Translations under genes and position numbers: made by a program
Notes under the pieces: model-generated
What the model was told of the DNA's origin: nothing
The model's database searches: none
What the model saw: the letters and a program-made list of their open reading frames with translations, nothing else
In this document: piece by piece, positions 37,301 to 48,935 of the stretch
How positions within the stretch are numbered: position 1 is the stretch's first letter
Layout of the letters: each line of letters opens with the position of its first letter
DNA from: Pohlia nutans
Taxonomy: Eukaryota > Streptophyta > Bryopsida > Bryales > Mniaceae
DNA: 64,000 nt
Assembly: GCA_022496805.1 (NCBI GenBank)
Contig: CM040096.1
Location: 9,425,501 to 9,489,500, forward strand
Direction of reading: 5' to 3'

Positions 37301-40300
37301 TTGAGTCTGCAAGGAGTATGGATCACGTTGATAATGCCATGATGGCAATTGAAGAATTTATAGTAGATTTTCGCTTGCAAGGAAGACCGTCTTCTACTTC
37401 ATCCCCAACGGAATGGTTCTCATGGCTTGTTCAAGTCATCCAAGAGGCTAGTCAAGAGTTGAAAACCTTTAGAAGCGCCGCTGCTATACTTGCTGAGGAG
37501 GCCAAAAACAAGTATTCAAGTCTTTATGAGGAGCTCTTAAGTCAAAAGGATGACAATGAAAGCCTGCAAAACAAGCTAAGAGAGGTCAATGAGACGTTCA
37601 ATGTTGAGATAGATTCTCTCAAGGCTGAAATCCAGGTGCTCAAAGACTCGTCAATGGAGATTTCCAACCGTGAATTTGAGTTTTCAGAAGCCAAAAGAGC
37701 AGTGACCAACCTTCTGGAGACACTTGCCTTCAAAGACAGAGAATTGTCTGAGCTTCATGACGAAATAGAGGAGCTGTCTCTCAGATGCGCTCAACAGGAC
37801 TCGAAGCTCCAGGTAAATTGTACAAAAGGGTGTCTCGCAATAGCTTTTATTTTGAAGTTTTGTTTCTTGAATATATCATATACAAGTCGTAATTGCTTGT
37901 GTCAGTTTTTGAGTGTATCATCTGAATACGGTAGTGAGTGAAGAAATTATTTATTCACTTTTGATTTAATTCAGTTTTTTCACTTGGATGGGACTTTATT
38001 ATTTTGAGGGTTCGCTAGAGAGTTGCGGTTTGTAGACACGTGGACACTATATTTCCAGTTCTGAATTTAACTTCTTGGTGTTTGTGTCCTTAGGCTCTGA
38101 TGGAAGAGCGGGAGAGACTGAGTTCTGAGGTCGTGGAAGGAAAAGCTGAGAGGAATCACCTTCAAACCGAAATGGCGGCGGCTGCAATCGAGAAAAGCAA
38201 TTTACAGTCGGATATAAATCAACTTGAACAGAAGCTTGTAGTTGTAAGAGAAAAACTCAATCTGGCAATTAATAAGGGCAAAGGGCTCGCAAAACAACGA
38301 GATTCCTTGAAGCAATCACTGGCGGCGGAAACAGCCAAGGTTGAAAGTATGGTCTTATCGCATGGGAAAGAAATTCAGTTCAAGGATTCAGAGCTGCTGA
38401 AGACGCGAGCTCAGGCAGAAGCCATGGGTACTCGAGTTCAGGGATTGCAAGCTGAAGTTACGTCTCTTCATAAGATAGCTACTGCCTCTCAGCAACGGAT
38501 GCAAGCAGAGCGTCAAAGATTGGAAAGTACTCTTTCTGGCATTGAGATTTCAGAAGATGTGGTATCCAGCGACCCCATAGAGAAGGTGGAATGGTTGGTT
38601 TCGCTGCTTGAAGGCACCCGTAACACTACAAAGTTTCTTGAAGGAGAGTTGGATAGTAGCAGAAATGCTTTGGAGACTCTCAAGACAGTGCTAAGGGATA
38701 CTGAAGAGAGGCTTCAGTCTGTCACTGTGGAGAGCTTGAAAGCTCAAGAAACAATCTCCTTATCTGTTAAGAAAGCGGAAGAAGCTGAGAGCAGGGCTAC
38801 TTTTGATCGAGCGCAGTACGAGAATGAGATTGATGATCTTACTAGAGCTTTGAAAGAGGCTGATTTGCGGCAGAAGGCAGCCCGGAGTCAGGTGAAGGAG
38901 TTGGAGAAAACTCTAGAAAAACACCAGAATACTATCGATGCATCAGAGGCTGCACGCTCAAAGACTGTCTCAAAATTGACCTTCACTCGTAACAAGCTGA
39001 ATTTACTCGTACAGGATAGTCAAGAGCTTGTTAGAGAGTGTGAGAACTTGCACAAGAGTCTCCAGGAGCGAGATGCTGAGATTGCAGAGCTGAACCATGA
39101 AGTTGATAGACATAAAAACATGATCCATGATATGCAAAGTCAAAGTATGGATGCTGGTTCCGAGTCAAATTTGCAGCTTAGCCATCTTCAGGAGGAACTT
39201 GCGAGAACCAATGAAAAGTCCGCAGCCACTGTGAAGGAGTTGCGGGAACTGCAGGTGTCATTACAACAAGTTGTGAAGGAGAAGGATTTGGAATTGGAAG
39301 GTGTTCGAAGAAAGATCAATGATATTCTGCTTAAAGGGGAGAATGTACTCTGGATGGAACATAATATCATCAAAGGTGATGGCGGCTTGGGAGATCTGGA
39401 TGTGCACAGTATGAACGGATGCCAGGATTTTGCTTCGGTTATTACCACCCTGGAACAGAGATTCGATAATCTTGTTGCGGACGCCCAATTGTATAGGAGC
39501 AGTAGTGATAAGAAAGAAGCTCAAATACAGAAGTTGAAGAAGGAGCTTCATGACGTCTCTATTGAGAAGACGACACTACAAGCTGGTGTTCAAGCGAAAA
39601 TCATGGAAGTGGAGAGACTGCGAAGTATCAAAACTAAAGTTGTACCTGCTGAAGATAGTACTTCAGCACAATCTGAGATCGAGGAATTTGTAAGAATTCA
39701 TTTTGATCACATTCCTTGTAATTTGATATTGTGTGTAATTTCTGTCACTGAATTGAAAGTGGTTTAATGAATTTGTTAATGGGTACCTTAGTTAATCAAT
39801 CATTTTTTCCTGCTGGTTCAGTCATTTCAAAAAATAGCCTTTTCTCCAACTGGATTTTCTCTCATTTTTTATGCACAGTAGTTCCTTTGCTTCTATTAAT
39901 GAGGCTGTATCTATTGGGATGTGGAAGGATGACATAGAATGGACGCTTGTTGTGAACCCGATATTTCTTGGTTGACAATAACAAACCCCTTCTTTACAGA
40001 ATTCCTTTCAGCCTTTTATGTTATGCCATGTCCACATCAATTATTTGGTTGCTTGACTTGCTGCATATATTTATTCTGCTTTTTGACTGTTTCAGGGGAC
40101 AAGAAGCACCTGGGCTGGTCCAGTCAACCCTGCCACTCCGCACGTGCGGGGTCCACGAAGACAGTCACAGGCAGATATTGCAATTGACATGGATGATGAG
40201 AGCAACTCCAATTTGCTCTTAGACATGAATGATAAAGGTTTGTTTTGGCTTAGCACAGTACTCTATTTTAAAATGTCAGATGTGCAGCTAATGGGTAATA

Positions 40301-40845
40301 TAAAGAGATGTTAGTTTGCAGATAATGGCCAGCATTTCATGTGGTTTCTGAGACCGTTTCCAGATTCTTCTCCTAAATGTTGGCATCAATTATAAATTCT
40401 TTTGTGTTATATTTTATAGGTCTTCGATTAGGGTATGTCTCATGCGGAAGTGTCCTCATTGTTTCCCTTAATACTTCTGGATTCCTTGGGATATTAATTT
40501 GGTCCACATTTCTTGCTTTCAGAGCATGGATTCAGTGCATTGACAAACTCAAGACTAGTACCGAAGGCAACGAGGATCCTGGCTGATAGACTTGATGGAT
40601 TGTGGTATGTCAAATATTTTTATCCCTTCCCTGGTCAAAATTAATGGTTATGAAGCTGTATTTGCATATTTATAATATCATTGAAATGCTATGGAGATGA
40701 CTGCACCTAAGCGTGGCACTGGTATCACAGGTTTGCGGGAGGGAGGATACTGACGAGGCAACCTTCAGCAAGGCTTGGCCTTGCGATCTATTGGATATTT
40801 TTACATGTCTATATGGCCATGATTTTCTCCAGAGGGATACTGTAA
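28305..40845 (+). CDS. TNO1: TNO1-like giant coiled-coil protein of the trans-Golgi network (11 exons)
   Basis: Predicted tail-anchored tether-like protein; Arabidopsis TNO1 sits on the trans-Golgi network and binds syntaxin SYP41. Exons: 28305-28355, 28634-29284, 29689-30225, 30387-32543, 33059-35263, 35387-35941, 36274-37812, 38094-39689, 40096-40237, 40523-40604, 40731-40845. All borders are GT/AG, phases fit, and the total is 9630 nt (3209 residues). The N-terminus MDKGKTKTDLRAAGKKR then LEEFRQKRQQKGS matches the start typical of this plant family. Next come some 2900 residues of heptad-rich coiled coil, punctuated by tryptophan-containing units. The C-terminus has GFSALTNSRLVPKATRILADR, GGRILTRQPSARLGLAIYW and a final hydrophobic anchor. 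An intragenic duplication lies in the fifth exon. It is far longer than the ~1.7-1.8 k residues I recall for Arabidopsis. The donor at 35263 could instead be 35260, one codon shorter. Confidence 0.9.
34001..35055 (+). repeat. Intragenic tandem duplication, 558-bp period, inside the TNO1-like gene
   Basis: Two copies lie head to tail: 'ctactgttgatgatctacaa' at 34107 recurs 558 bp later, as does the 'gattactcctgggcaattgt' block. One copy has an extra codon (DMTTELES against DMTDLES) and copy 1 has a few extra residues near its start (HEYHALLELE). The reading frame is kept. Identity by eye is high, so the duplication looks recent compared with the rest of the gene. Confidence 0.93.
36284..36338 (+). 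repeat. 27-bp in-frame tandem duplication in the TNO1-like gene
   Basis: The unit 'tggatcgtactctctcaagt' plus 'tccaaac' is followed directly by a copy ending 'tccgaac'. It encodes DRTLSSSKL then DRTLSSSEL just after the exon's acceptor at 36273. Confidence 0.92.
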
Positions 40846-42380
40846 TTCAATCTTAATCAACGATGTGTCTCAGTGGACTGAACACATTGTTTGGTTCCTA
40901 CACCTCGCTGGATATTGCAAAAAGTGTTGGCACCTGATCTGAGGTTAGTGTGAATGCCACTTTGTGAAGACTGTTCACAACCCTCTCCATTTTTGTAGTT
41001 TAGCAGCTGTGATACTTGTTGTGCAACCAGTTAGTATTAGCCTTATATTTTCTGTAGGTCTTTTTCATCTGAAATCATCATACGCCCAACGGTTCAATTT
41101 CCTTATATGGGAACTGACACTGCTATATTTTGGTGTTTCATGTAGGGATTGGATGCAAGAAAATTTCAACTCGCAGTATGTTGTCAGTGGATGCACAGTA
41201 CATGGTATTGCTCTAAACATCTTTCTTGGCATCAACTGCAATAAGCTCTTACTCATTTCCCCTCTTGCACATGTGCACTGAATGGCTAATGTTAAATACA
41301 CCAGGGACTATTGTAGGAGGCCAGCAAACCCGAGTTGCAATTATAAATTATAGGGCTTGTAAAACCTGATGTACTATAAGGGCACTCTGTTCTGAGGCTC
41401 AAAAATCCAAAGCAAACATGTTTCAAACTTGTTTTAGGTTACCATTTCTTTGGATCATTTGCATCTTGATAATCAGTTGCCTATTATAGGAACCTTCTCA
41501 TGGGTAGGCATGAAGAGATCAGAGCAGTATTTGATGCACTCTTCTTTCAGTATTGTAGAGTGATTTTCATCACTTACTGCCGTACTGCATAGATTTATCT
41601 TGTTCTTCTATCTTGGTGGTTCATTTCTATTCTTATATTCAAAACCTGCAAGGTTTTATTTTGATAATTTTATTGCAATTACATGTGTTCTGTATGTTTA
41701 TCACAGATCTTGTACGTGATTCAGAGCATGGTGTTGCCAATGTGTTGTGTGGGAAGCATCTTGATACAGTAATAATCCTCACAGCTTAAGACTCTTCAGT
41801 CTACAAATTAACTTGAACTAATACAGTACGTGGTTGGAAACGTTACACGGTGGTGACCTTTTTTAATCTGTAGTATCTTTACTAATGTTTGTGAATGGCA
41901 GGGCCAATTGAAGACGCTTGATTGTTCAACTATGCCCTATAGGTGATAGTTATGTGGTGGTGCTTGAGCATATTATTTCTAATATTGGTTCATGACTTCT
42001 CCTGTATTTCAAGCTGTGAAAGCCCTTGCATCCTGTTGATCAGATCAAGACTCTTCAGGGACTTATTTGCTCTCACCCATGGCTAAGTTTGTAACCATAA
42101 GTGTCTAAATATTTTGACCAAAACGAAGTATGTAACTATATATAATTTTTCACAATGTTTTTCCACTTGAGTTATAACGATCGATTGTGGTGAAGAATTG
42201 GAGAATGTCATTTATTTGGTTAAATTACTAAAAATGTAATTTAGATTTTTTATTGGAGCTTAATAGCCAGTCGAGCATGGTGAAAAATAGGATCTTGAAG
42301 AATATAGGTAGTTTCAAAATGAATTTTTTCAAATATAATAGTTATTCAGCACTTGAATGCAGTGATTTTTTTTATTTATT
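40846..42380. other. 3' flank of the TNO1-like gene, no further gene
   Basis: Probably 3' untranslated sequence at first, then intergenic DNA. Open frames such as the one near 40964-41281 have no recognisable domain. No tRNA or other RNA gene is seen. Confidence 0.4.
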
Positions 42381-42384
42381 TTTG

Positions 42385-42635
42385 CTAATTTCAGTCATAA
42401 AATTTGGTCTGGTGAATGATACAAAGGATTTTTGAATATAAAGAAAGAACAATAGCCAGATTTCCTACACGGAGTCAAGATGTGTAGCCTCTTTAGGTAT
42501 TACGTTGATATTACCTATGTAGTAATATGATATGGGCATCGAAGGAGCCTAGATTGCTCAAGTCACGGAAAAGCAGCAAAAATGCTAAACTGTTTCCTGA
42601 CTCAAAAAGATCATTGCTTGAAAATGTTGGACCAA
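42385..42635. repeat. Dispersed repeat, related to 50930-51010 plus 51940-52040
   Basis: 'tgatacaaaggattttt', 'agatgtgtagcctcttta', 'gaaggagcctagattgctca' and 'gcaaaaatgctaaactgt' occur here in one block. In the second copy the same phrases are split: the first two near 50937-51010, the last two near 51950-52003. The second copy has been expanded by about 0.9 kb, including the Tourist-like MITE. Confidence 0.75.
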
Positions 42636-42638
42636 CTA

Positions 42639-43187
42639 TTAACCCTTTAGCGCGCCAGTGTCCATATATTGGACGACGAACAGATTAAAGTTGTTTGATT
42701 TCCATCCAAAGTGGACAGTTTTCATCCACCAATTTTTTTTCTGGGTTCTTGTTTAAGTTGACTATCCTTTGTATGGTGTGGATCTTCAAAATATGTTATC
42801 ATGATTTTTGGAAAAATTACACAAATGGTTTATGTCAAGTTTCATTCTTAGTTCAAAAAGTGGGACCTTAGACATGATTTTCCAAAATAAGTAGAATCAA
42901 ATAATGGAAACCATACCATCACGTAGTGCATGTTAATCCAATTTCATTCCAATATTTTTCAATTTTTTTGTGTTAATTCGGGATTTTTAATTGAATTTCA
43001 AGAGAAAACCTTGCAAAATTATTTTAAAATTATTAATAAAAAATATGATACATCTAACCGTACAGATGTGATCTTCACATTGGTATTTACAAATTTTCTT
43101 TGTACATCAGCTCCATTTCCGGTTTCCGTCAAACATTTTATAACACTTCTTTAAAAACAGTGTTGAATTGGGACGTTAAAGGGTTAA
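42639..43187 (+). mobile_element. piggyBac-like TTAA MITE, family A, copy 2 (best preserved)
   Basis: Starts TTAACCCTTTAGCGCGCC and ends GGGACGTTAAAGGGTTAA, 549 bp. The outermost terminal bases pair as inverted repeats (CCCTTTA / TAAAGGG). It has the same orientation as 7322-7863 and is inverted relative to 44582-45077. It is non-coding. Confidence 0.85.
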
Positions 43188-43437
43188 TCTACAATACTGT
43201 AAGTGGAAGGTAGGGTAAACTTAAAATATCTCTAAAAATGAATGCAAATTTTCGGTAAATCAGTTTTTCAAAAAAAAAAAAAAAAAAAAAAAAACACATT
43301 TTTGTATGGCAAAAAGATAATCTTGAACAATATTATAGAATTTTTTTTTGGTAAACCTTATTTTTAAAAAAAATAAAAATAAAAATCAGCACATAAGTGT
43401 TGACCACCTATGGTATATGAATGAGAAAACCAATATC

Positions 43438-44391
43438 TTAACCCCTAAACGTACCAGGGTGTCCCTGGAATTGACAATTTGAGAAGAATCATCATAAAGT
43501 ACTATTTAGAAGAATATTTTGGAATTGGTATACAAATGAAAGTTCTAGATTTTGAATTTTAGATTCCATCTGTACAGTTCGATTCACTAATACTATCACC
43601 AATATTTAATTATAAAACTTTAAAGTTAAAATTAAATATTCCTTGTAAATTTGATTACAAACAAAATTTTAATATTTTTTGAGTAAAATTTGTTGGAATG
43701 AATTTGAAATGAGATACTCTTAAATGTGGTGATTCTTTGAAATTTTTTGTGTTTCTTAACCCTTAAACGACAATTTGGGTCCTGGGTGGCCAGCCCGAAA
43801 AGAATCTAAATTTTTTTGAATTTTTTTTTTTTTTTTTTTTTCCAAAAACGGCTCTGCAGTGCACTGCTAACTAGCACTGTAGCACTGCGGCACTGCTGAA
43901 CTTCAGCTGCCCCAACCTCAAAACTTGTTCAATTTGATAACTTTGATTGCTTACCAACGATTCCACAATCTCTCAAATGAGGCGAAAATTTGGAATCTAG
44001 ATCGCTTTTTCAGTAGCTTTCCAACGCAACAAGTCTCGCTTGATTTGGTTGAGAAATGAAACTTCTGTCTCCAATATTCCTTTAAACCAAGCCCGTGGGG
44101 CTGGGGTTGTCGTTTAAGGGTTAAATCTATGACCTCATTTTTGCAAGACCACTTTTGAACTACAGTCAATGCAATTCTGGCTTGGTCAACGACTTGACAT
44201 ACTTCTACATTTGTAATTTTAGAAAAAGATGTACTCAGGTATGACTAAGTCCAACAATTAAATTGGACAACAACTTGGTGAAGACTCTCCAAAAAAATAG
44301 ATGACTTTTATCCAACCATTGATGAGAACGTAGGGTGGATTTGAATATGTTAGTCGTTCAAAAATTGGACGCTGTAACGTTTAGGAGTTAA
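43438..44391 (-). mobile_element. TTAA MITE, family B, interrupted by a family D element
   Basis: Starts TTAACCCCTAAACGTACC and ends GTAACGTTTAGGAGTTAA. After removing 43756-44120 it is colinear with 57498-58060 and 58787-59346 ('gtagtgattttggaaatttt', 'gcaagagcacttttgaacta'). It is non-coding. Confidence 0.8.
43756..44124. mobile_element. Nested TTAA MITE, family D
   Basis: TTAACCCTTAAACGACAA on the left and TTGTCGTTTAAGGGTTAA on the right, 369 bp, with a perfect 14-bp inverted terminus next to TTAA. It contains a poly-T tract and a GCACTGC-rich stretch (43851-43905). It is inserted in the family B element at a TTAA; the empty site in the 57498 copy reads 'gcttaattttataagttgac'. Confidence 0.88.
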
Positions 44392-44581
44392 TGCCAAAGT
44401 ACTCCTTGGGACAAAACCATGTATAGTTGTACATTAATGATTTAACACATATAGGAAGTACATACATTGAACTCATGTAGATACAAAAATAGAAGATTAC
44501 ATCTCACATGACCGACTGGGTTGGATTGAATGAGGATTAGAGATGTTCACACCTTTACCCTTTGGGCAACAAGAGTGACAC

Positions 44582-45077
44582 TTAACCCTTTAACGTCCCG
44601 ATTCAACCTTGATTTTGAAGATGCATTATAAAATGTTTGATGAATAACAAAAATGGAGTTGATGTACAAAGCTAAGTTGTAAATGTCAATGTGAAGATCA
44701 CATTTGTATGGTTGGATTTATCATATTTCTTATTAATAAGTTGTTATTAAATTTTCAAACTTTTCTTTTGAAATTCAATTAAAATTTCCAAATTAACAAA
44801 AAATAAAATAAAAGTGTTGTAATGAATTTGGTAGAGCATGCACTACAAGATGGCATGATTTCCATTCTAAGAAAGAAACTTCACATAAACCAATTTTGTT
44901 ATTTTTTTATAATCACAATATCTTATTTTGAAGATCCATACCGTACAAATGATAGTCAACTAGCACAAGAACCAAGAGAAATTTGGATGGATGAAAAATT
45001 GTACATGATGTAGTCAAGAGAAAGATTACAATCTATTTGTCGTCCATTATATGGACGCAAGTGTGTCAAAGGGTTAA
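44582..45077 (-). mobile_element. piggyBac-like TTAA MITE, family A, copy 3 (inverted)
   Basis: Starts TTAACCCTTTAACGTCCCG and ends 'tcaaagggttaa', the reverse-complement arrangement of 42639-43187, with 'gcacaagaaccaa' and 'ttttgaagatccata' in the expected order. It is 496 bp and non-coding. Confidence 0.85.
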
Positions 45078-46080
45078 ACTATATACTCTTGAAGGACAAT
45101 TATATAAGTGATCAAATCAAGGCTTCACTAAACGAGGAATATATTAAGCTTACTAAAATTTGCAAGCCCCTTTATGTGCGTCGCAGGAAGTTATTCATAA
45201 TTTATGAGTTTTTTTTATAATTTTTGTCTTTTTCTTTTCTTTTCTTTTTGAGACAAATGGACATTTTATTCCAATGTGTACAAAACATACATCAATCCAG
45301 GGGACAAGCCCCAGCGGGGAATAATTTGTCTGTTCTGGGTATAGATTTGCATGGACCCAATTTTCTACTAATGTACTTAAAATAGATATTTAACTAGCAT
45401 AGATGAAGGGCAGGGTCACATTTTTCCTAAATACATATTTCTAAAATAAGATTTGGTAAACAAAACATACACAAATATTCGAAAATATTCTCTTTTTCAC
45501 CATACAAAGGAATCTTAAGAAAACAACAAACTTCGCAATTTTTGGCATTAGTTTTAGAAACATTTCTTTTGTCAAATCTTGTCCACCTATAGTACATAAG
45601 ATGTACACAATTATAGCACAAGAGCCTAGTTACACCTATTGAAAACATTTAGAAAATTCATGACTCTTATTCATAGTGTTCCTAATAAGGTAGAGGTACC
45701 CAGAGCTGATAAGTACCTCATAACTAATTTAGAGACCTCCTAAAAGCTGCATTTCATAGACCCAAAAGCCAAAACAATGTTGGCGAACCAAATGCGTCAC
45801 CTCGGCAATCATATGGTTCAGCTTTATTGGTCTCATTGTTGGTGGTTATATAGGTGAACACAAATATCAATCATGGGTTTCCAATAACTTTTCATATATA
45901 TATTTTTTAATATGTTTAATTTTCAAAAAAATTGAAAAAATTACCATTCTGCAATATCTTTGTTTTTCTATGAAAGAAAAATATCTCGTCAGTGAAACTT
46001 CAACATTTTGTATGCTAAACACCTTATTTTATTAGTTATAGGTACATTGAATAGGGGTTTTAACGAGACCAAAAAATTAA
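45078..46080. other. Intergenic AT-rich DNA
   Basis: No gene recognised. A pyrimidine tract (tttcttttcttttctttt) lies near 45230. Confidence 0.4.
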
Positions 46081-46082
46081 CC

Positions 46083-46486
46083 GAACATGGAACTCCAATA
46101 AAACACTCAATTTTCAAAAAATATTCAAAAATTCAAAATGGAGTAGAAACTAGACTTGGTAAGTTTGGTTTTGTTAGTTCAGCTTGAATGCAGTAGAACT
46201 CATTTTCATGGGCGAAATTTAGTGTAAGTAAGAAAAAACAGAAAAATCCAAAATACACTACATGGTGAACCGTTTTTATTACTCTTTTTTGTAGTTGGGA
46301 CCCCATGTAAAATCCAAAAATAACTTAAATGACCTTAATTTAACTTGAAGAGGTGATATGACAACGAAGAGCCTTCACAAAAGAATTGGATGAAAAAATC
46401 TTCATCTACTCTTTGATACATCAATTCACTTTGAATAAGTTACATTCATGTGCCAATATATGGCTACAACAACGTTTAAAGGTTAA
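46083..46486 (+). mobile_element. TTAA element, family E, uninterrupted right part
   Basis: Colinear with the outer parts of 23558-24911 and ends AACGTTTAAAGGTTAA. The left border was not found. It supplies the empty site that shows how the family C element inserted at 24107. Confidence 0.65.
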
Positions 46487-46589
46487 CCTTCCAGTGAAGA
46501 ACACGTGCCCCTGCACAATAGTATCCTTCCATGATATGACTTGACCCGTGCCCTTCATCAATTGAACTACAAGTAAACAAGAGTATATA

Positions 46590-46915
46590 ATAGAGTTATC
46601 CGAAAACATAAGAGGAGTTCAAGAGGACTTTGTTCTCTATAATTATAATTTCTAACAATCATCGTTCATGAATAGTCTTCATTGTCGGGTCTTTTGGCTT
46701 GGAGGAACTTGTGGGAACTCTCCTTTAGCATTGGGGAGGTCACGAGTTCTACGCCCCATGATGGCGCAGGGCCTTGCTTTAGATGATTCTTCAACTCACC
46801 ATAGACTAGTCTTGCAATCTTTTTGAACTCGAAACGAGTTTAAAGTGAATTTAAGGTTTCATTCCACTTTGAGACACTATTTTCGGTTAACTCTAATAGT
46901 TGCTAAATTATTGTG
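46590..46915 (+). mobile_element. SINE-like repeat, copy 1
   Basis: About 325 bp containing 'ttggcttggaggaact' (resembling a tRNA A box) and, about 45 bp on, 'ggtcacgagttctac' (resembling a B box). This is the spacing of a tRNA-derived promoter. Two diverged copies occur at 50322 and 51030. The tRNA origin is inferred from these two words only. Confidence 0.55.
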
Positions 46916-46977
46916 GTCTTAAAATAATGGTAAACAATAATATAGTGTGCAATGTCAATAAATTAGTACTGGTCCCT

Positions 46978-47553
46978 TTAACCCCTAATCGCCCAACCAT
47001 GCATATTTTGCATGATGTACGGATTTGAAGTCCGTTTTCTCATCCATCATGCACTTTTTGCAGTGTGAATTTTTTATTGAAACTTTTATAGGAAGTTAGC
47101 TCCTTGCATGTGTGATCCGATTAGAAAGGGGATGATTTGTGAAGTTTTTATGCCTCATTTCATGTTGTAGTGTTCCACCCAAAATTTCAAAGTTTTTAGT
47201 CTAAAAGTGCTCTTGAAAAAGCCAAGTACTAAAATTAAGCAACCAAAAAATCTCCAAAAATCACTACACTTAGAGTATTACATTTCAACCCATCACAACA
47301 AATTTCATTATTAGATTGTCAATATCTTATTCGTAATCATATTACAAAAGAGTGTTAAATTTTAAGTTTGAAATTTAATACACAGATATTGGTGATAGCA
47401 ATCGCAAATCTAACCGTGTGGATAGAATCTAAAGTTCATAATGTACAACTTTTATTCATTCATCAACTTGAAAATTTCCCTCTTAGTTGCATTTTATAAT
47501 GCATCTTTGAAAAACTGCCAAATCTGAAGAGGGTGAGAACGTTTAGGGGTTAA
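46978..47553 (+). mobile_element. piggyBac-like TTAA MITE, family B, full length
   Basis: TTAACCCCTAATCGCCC to GAACGTTTAGGGGTTAA, 576 bp, colinear with 58214-58790. It shares its right-hand TTAA with the next element, as expected if one inserted at the border TTAA of the other. It is non-coding. Confidence 0.87.
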
Positions 47554-48094
47554 CCCCTAAAAGCCCGAGAGATATTGGACAAAACATAGATGTGTTATAA
47601 TATGTGCCTTCCAGATGTTTGATGAAGTTTGGTTCAATAGACAAAATGTAGGACATCATTTCTACAAATTACCCGTACAGTCAAACTACCAAAAATTAAC
47701 TTAAAATATATTTTTAATGAATTTAAAAGCATTATCCTTTGAAAATTCGTATAAATTAAAATTTTCACTTTTAGAGTTTAAAATCTAGCATGATTGGTTA
47801 AAGTTGGTTTATCTATTGTAAACTTTAAAAAAAATAAAAAAATGATGGAGGGAACATCATTACTTTCCCCAAATAGCAAATTTTATAACATCAAGTTGAG
47901 GTGATCCACTTTGAAAAATTCCCCCGAGTGGAGTTTAACTCAGATTAACATAATTCAAATTGCGTTGGAAAGTAGACTTGATGAAGTATTTTTTATTTTT
48001 ATTTTTATTTTTCAAAAACATAATTTTGTTCTAGGGCAGCCCGTTAGATTCGGGGAGCGACCATAAAATGGTTGTTTGAGCGTTTAGGGGTTAA
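47550..48094 (+). mobile_element. piggyBac-like TTAA MITE, family C, full length
   Basis: TTAACCCCTAAAAGCCC to GAGCGTTTAGGGGTTAA, 545 bp, colinear with the nested copy at 24107-24661. Abuts the family B element on its left with a single shared TTAA. Confidence 0.87.
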
Positions 48095-48540
48095 AACTTA
48101 AAACCCCTATTCAGTGTACTTGTTCCTTAATAGTGCACCGTAAAGTGCACCGATATCCTCCGTCATTCACCAATAAGCACTTATGAAAGTATATGTATTG
48201 TTTGTTTAACAATAGGAAATTATGGGCACATACTATAAGTGCACATGATACCTTATATTGGATCAGGCTACAACGACCCAGCCCTGGCTGCAGTGGGAAA
48301 TGTGCTGAGTTGGACGCCACGTAGATAGCTGAGCTGGCCGCATTAATGAAGAGGCCCTGATGGTCCGGGGTGACCAAGTCATTACTCATCAGCCGAGTGA
48401 TAATTGTAGCATTTGCACGGGTGGGTACTGACAGCACACTCTCCCTCATCAATGCGGCGACTCACTTTCTTCACCTGCCCTGGTCAGTCGTGTAATTTTA
48501 ATCCGGGCAGTCGGTCTGGAACCAGCTAATAAATTTTGTT

Positions 48541-48935
48541 GGCTCTGACCATAGGGAAGAGGCATTGCAGGAACACCCAATGTACGGAGAGATCCAGCCG
48601 TTAGTGTAAAATCAGTTGAATGGAATTGCCAAATTATCGGTTGAAACTCATAGTTTTAGGCTAAAATCCGGATGGAATTTGTGATACTCGGGTGCTACCT
48701 AGGTGACACATAGGTAATAACTGGATGGGTTCTTGTTCAAAACCGGTTGCTTTTGAAAAAAAATGGATTTTAACCGGTTCCCTTTGAAAACTCCCCGTTC
48801 AGTGGGGACACCCATTTTCTTGGGCTAAATACCACTGTAGCAAAAATATTTTGTCCATGACTTCGCTGAAATGCATTCTCGTCTTTCGCCTGTTCTCTTC
48901 CGGTCAAAGCTCCTCGTAGCGTAGCTGCTTGTATT
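48541..48935 (-). repeat. Dispersed repeat, inverted relative to 52297-52470, with a 235-bp insertion
   Basis: 'ggaagaggcattgca', 'tgggctaaatacc', 'ctgaaatgcattct' and 'gctcctcgtagcgtagct' match the reverse complement of 52297-52470. Between 48580 and 48814 this copy has extra sequence flanked by (G)ACACCCA on both sides, where the other copy has it once. That marks a short insertion with a 7-8 bp target duplication. Confidence 0.75.
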
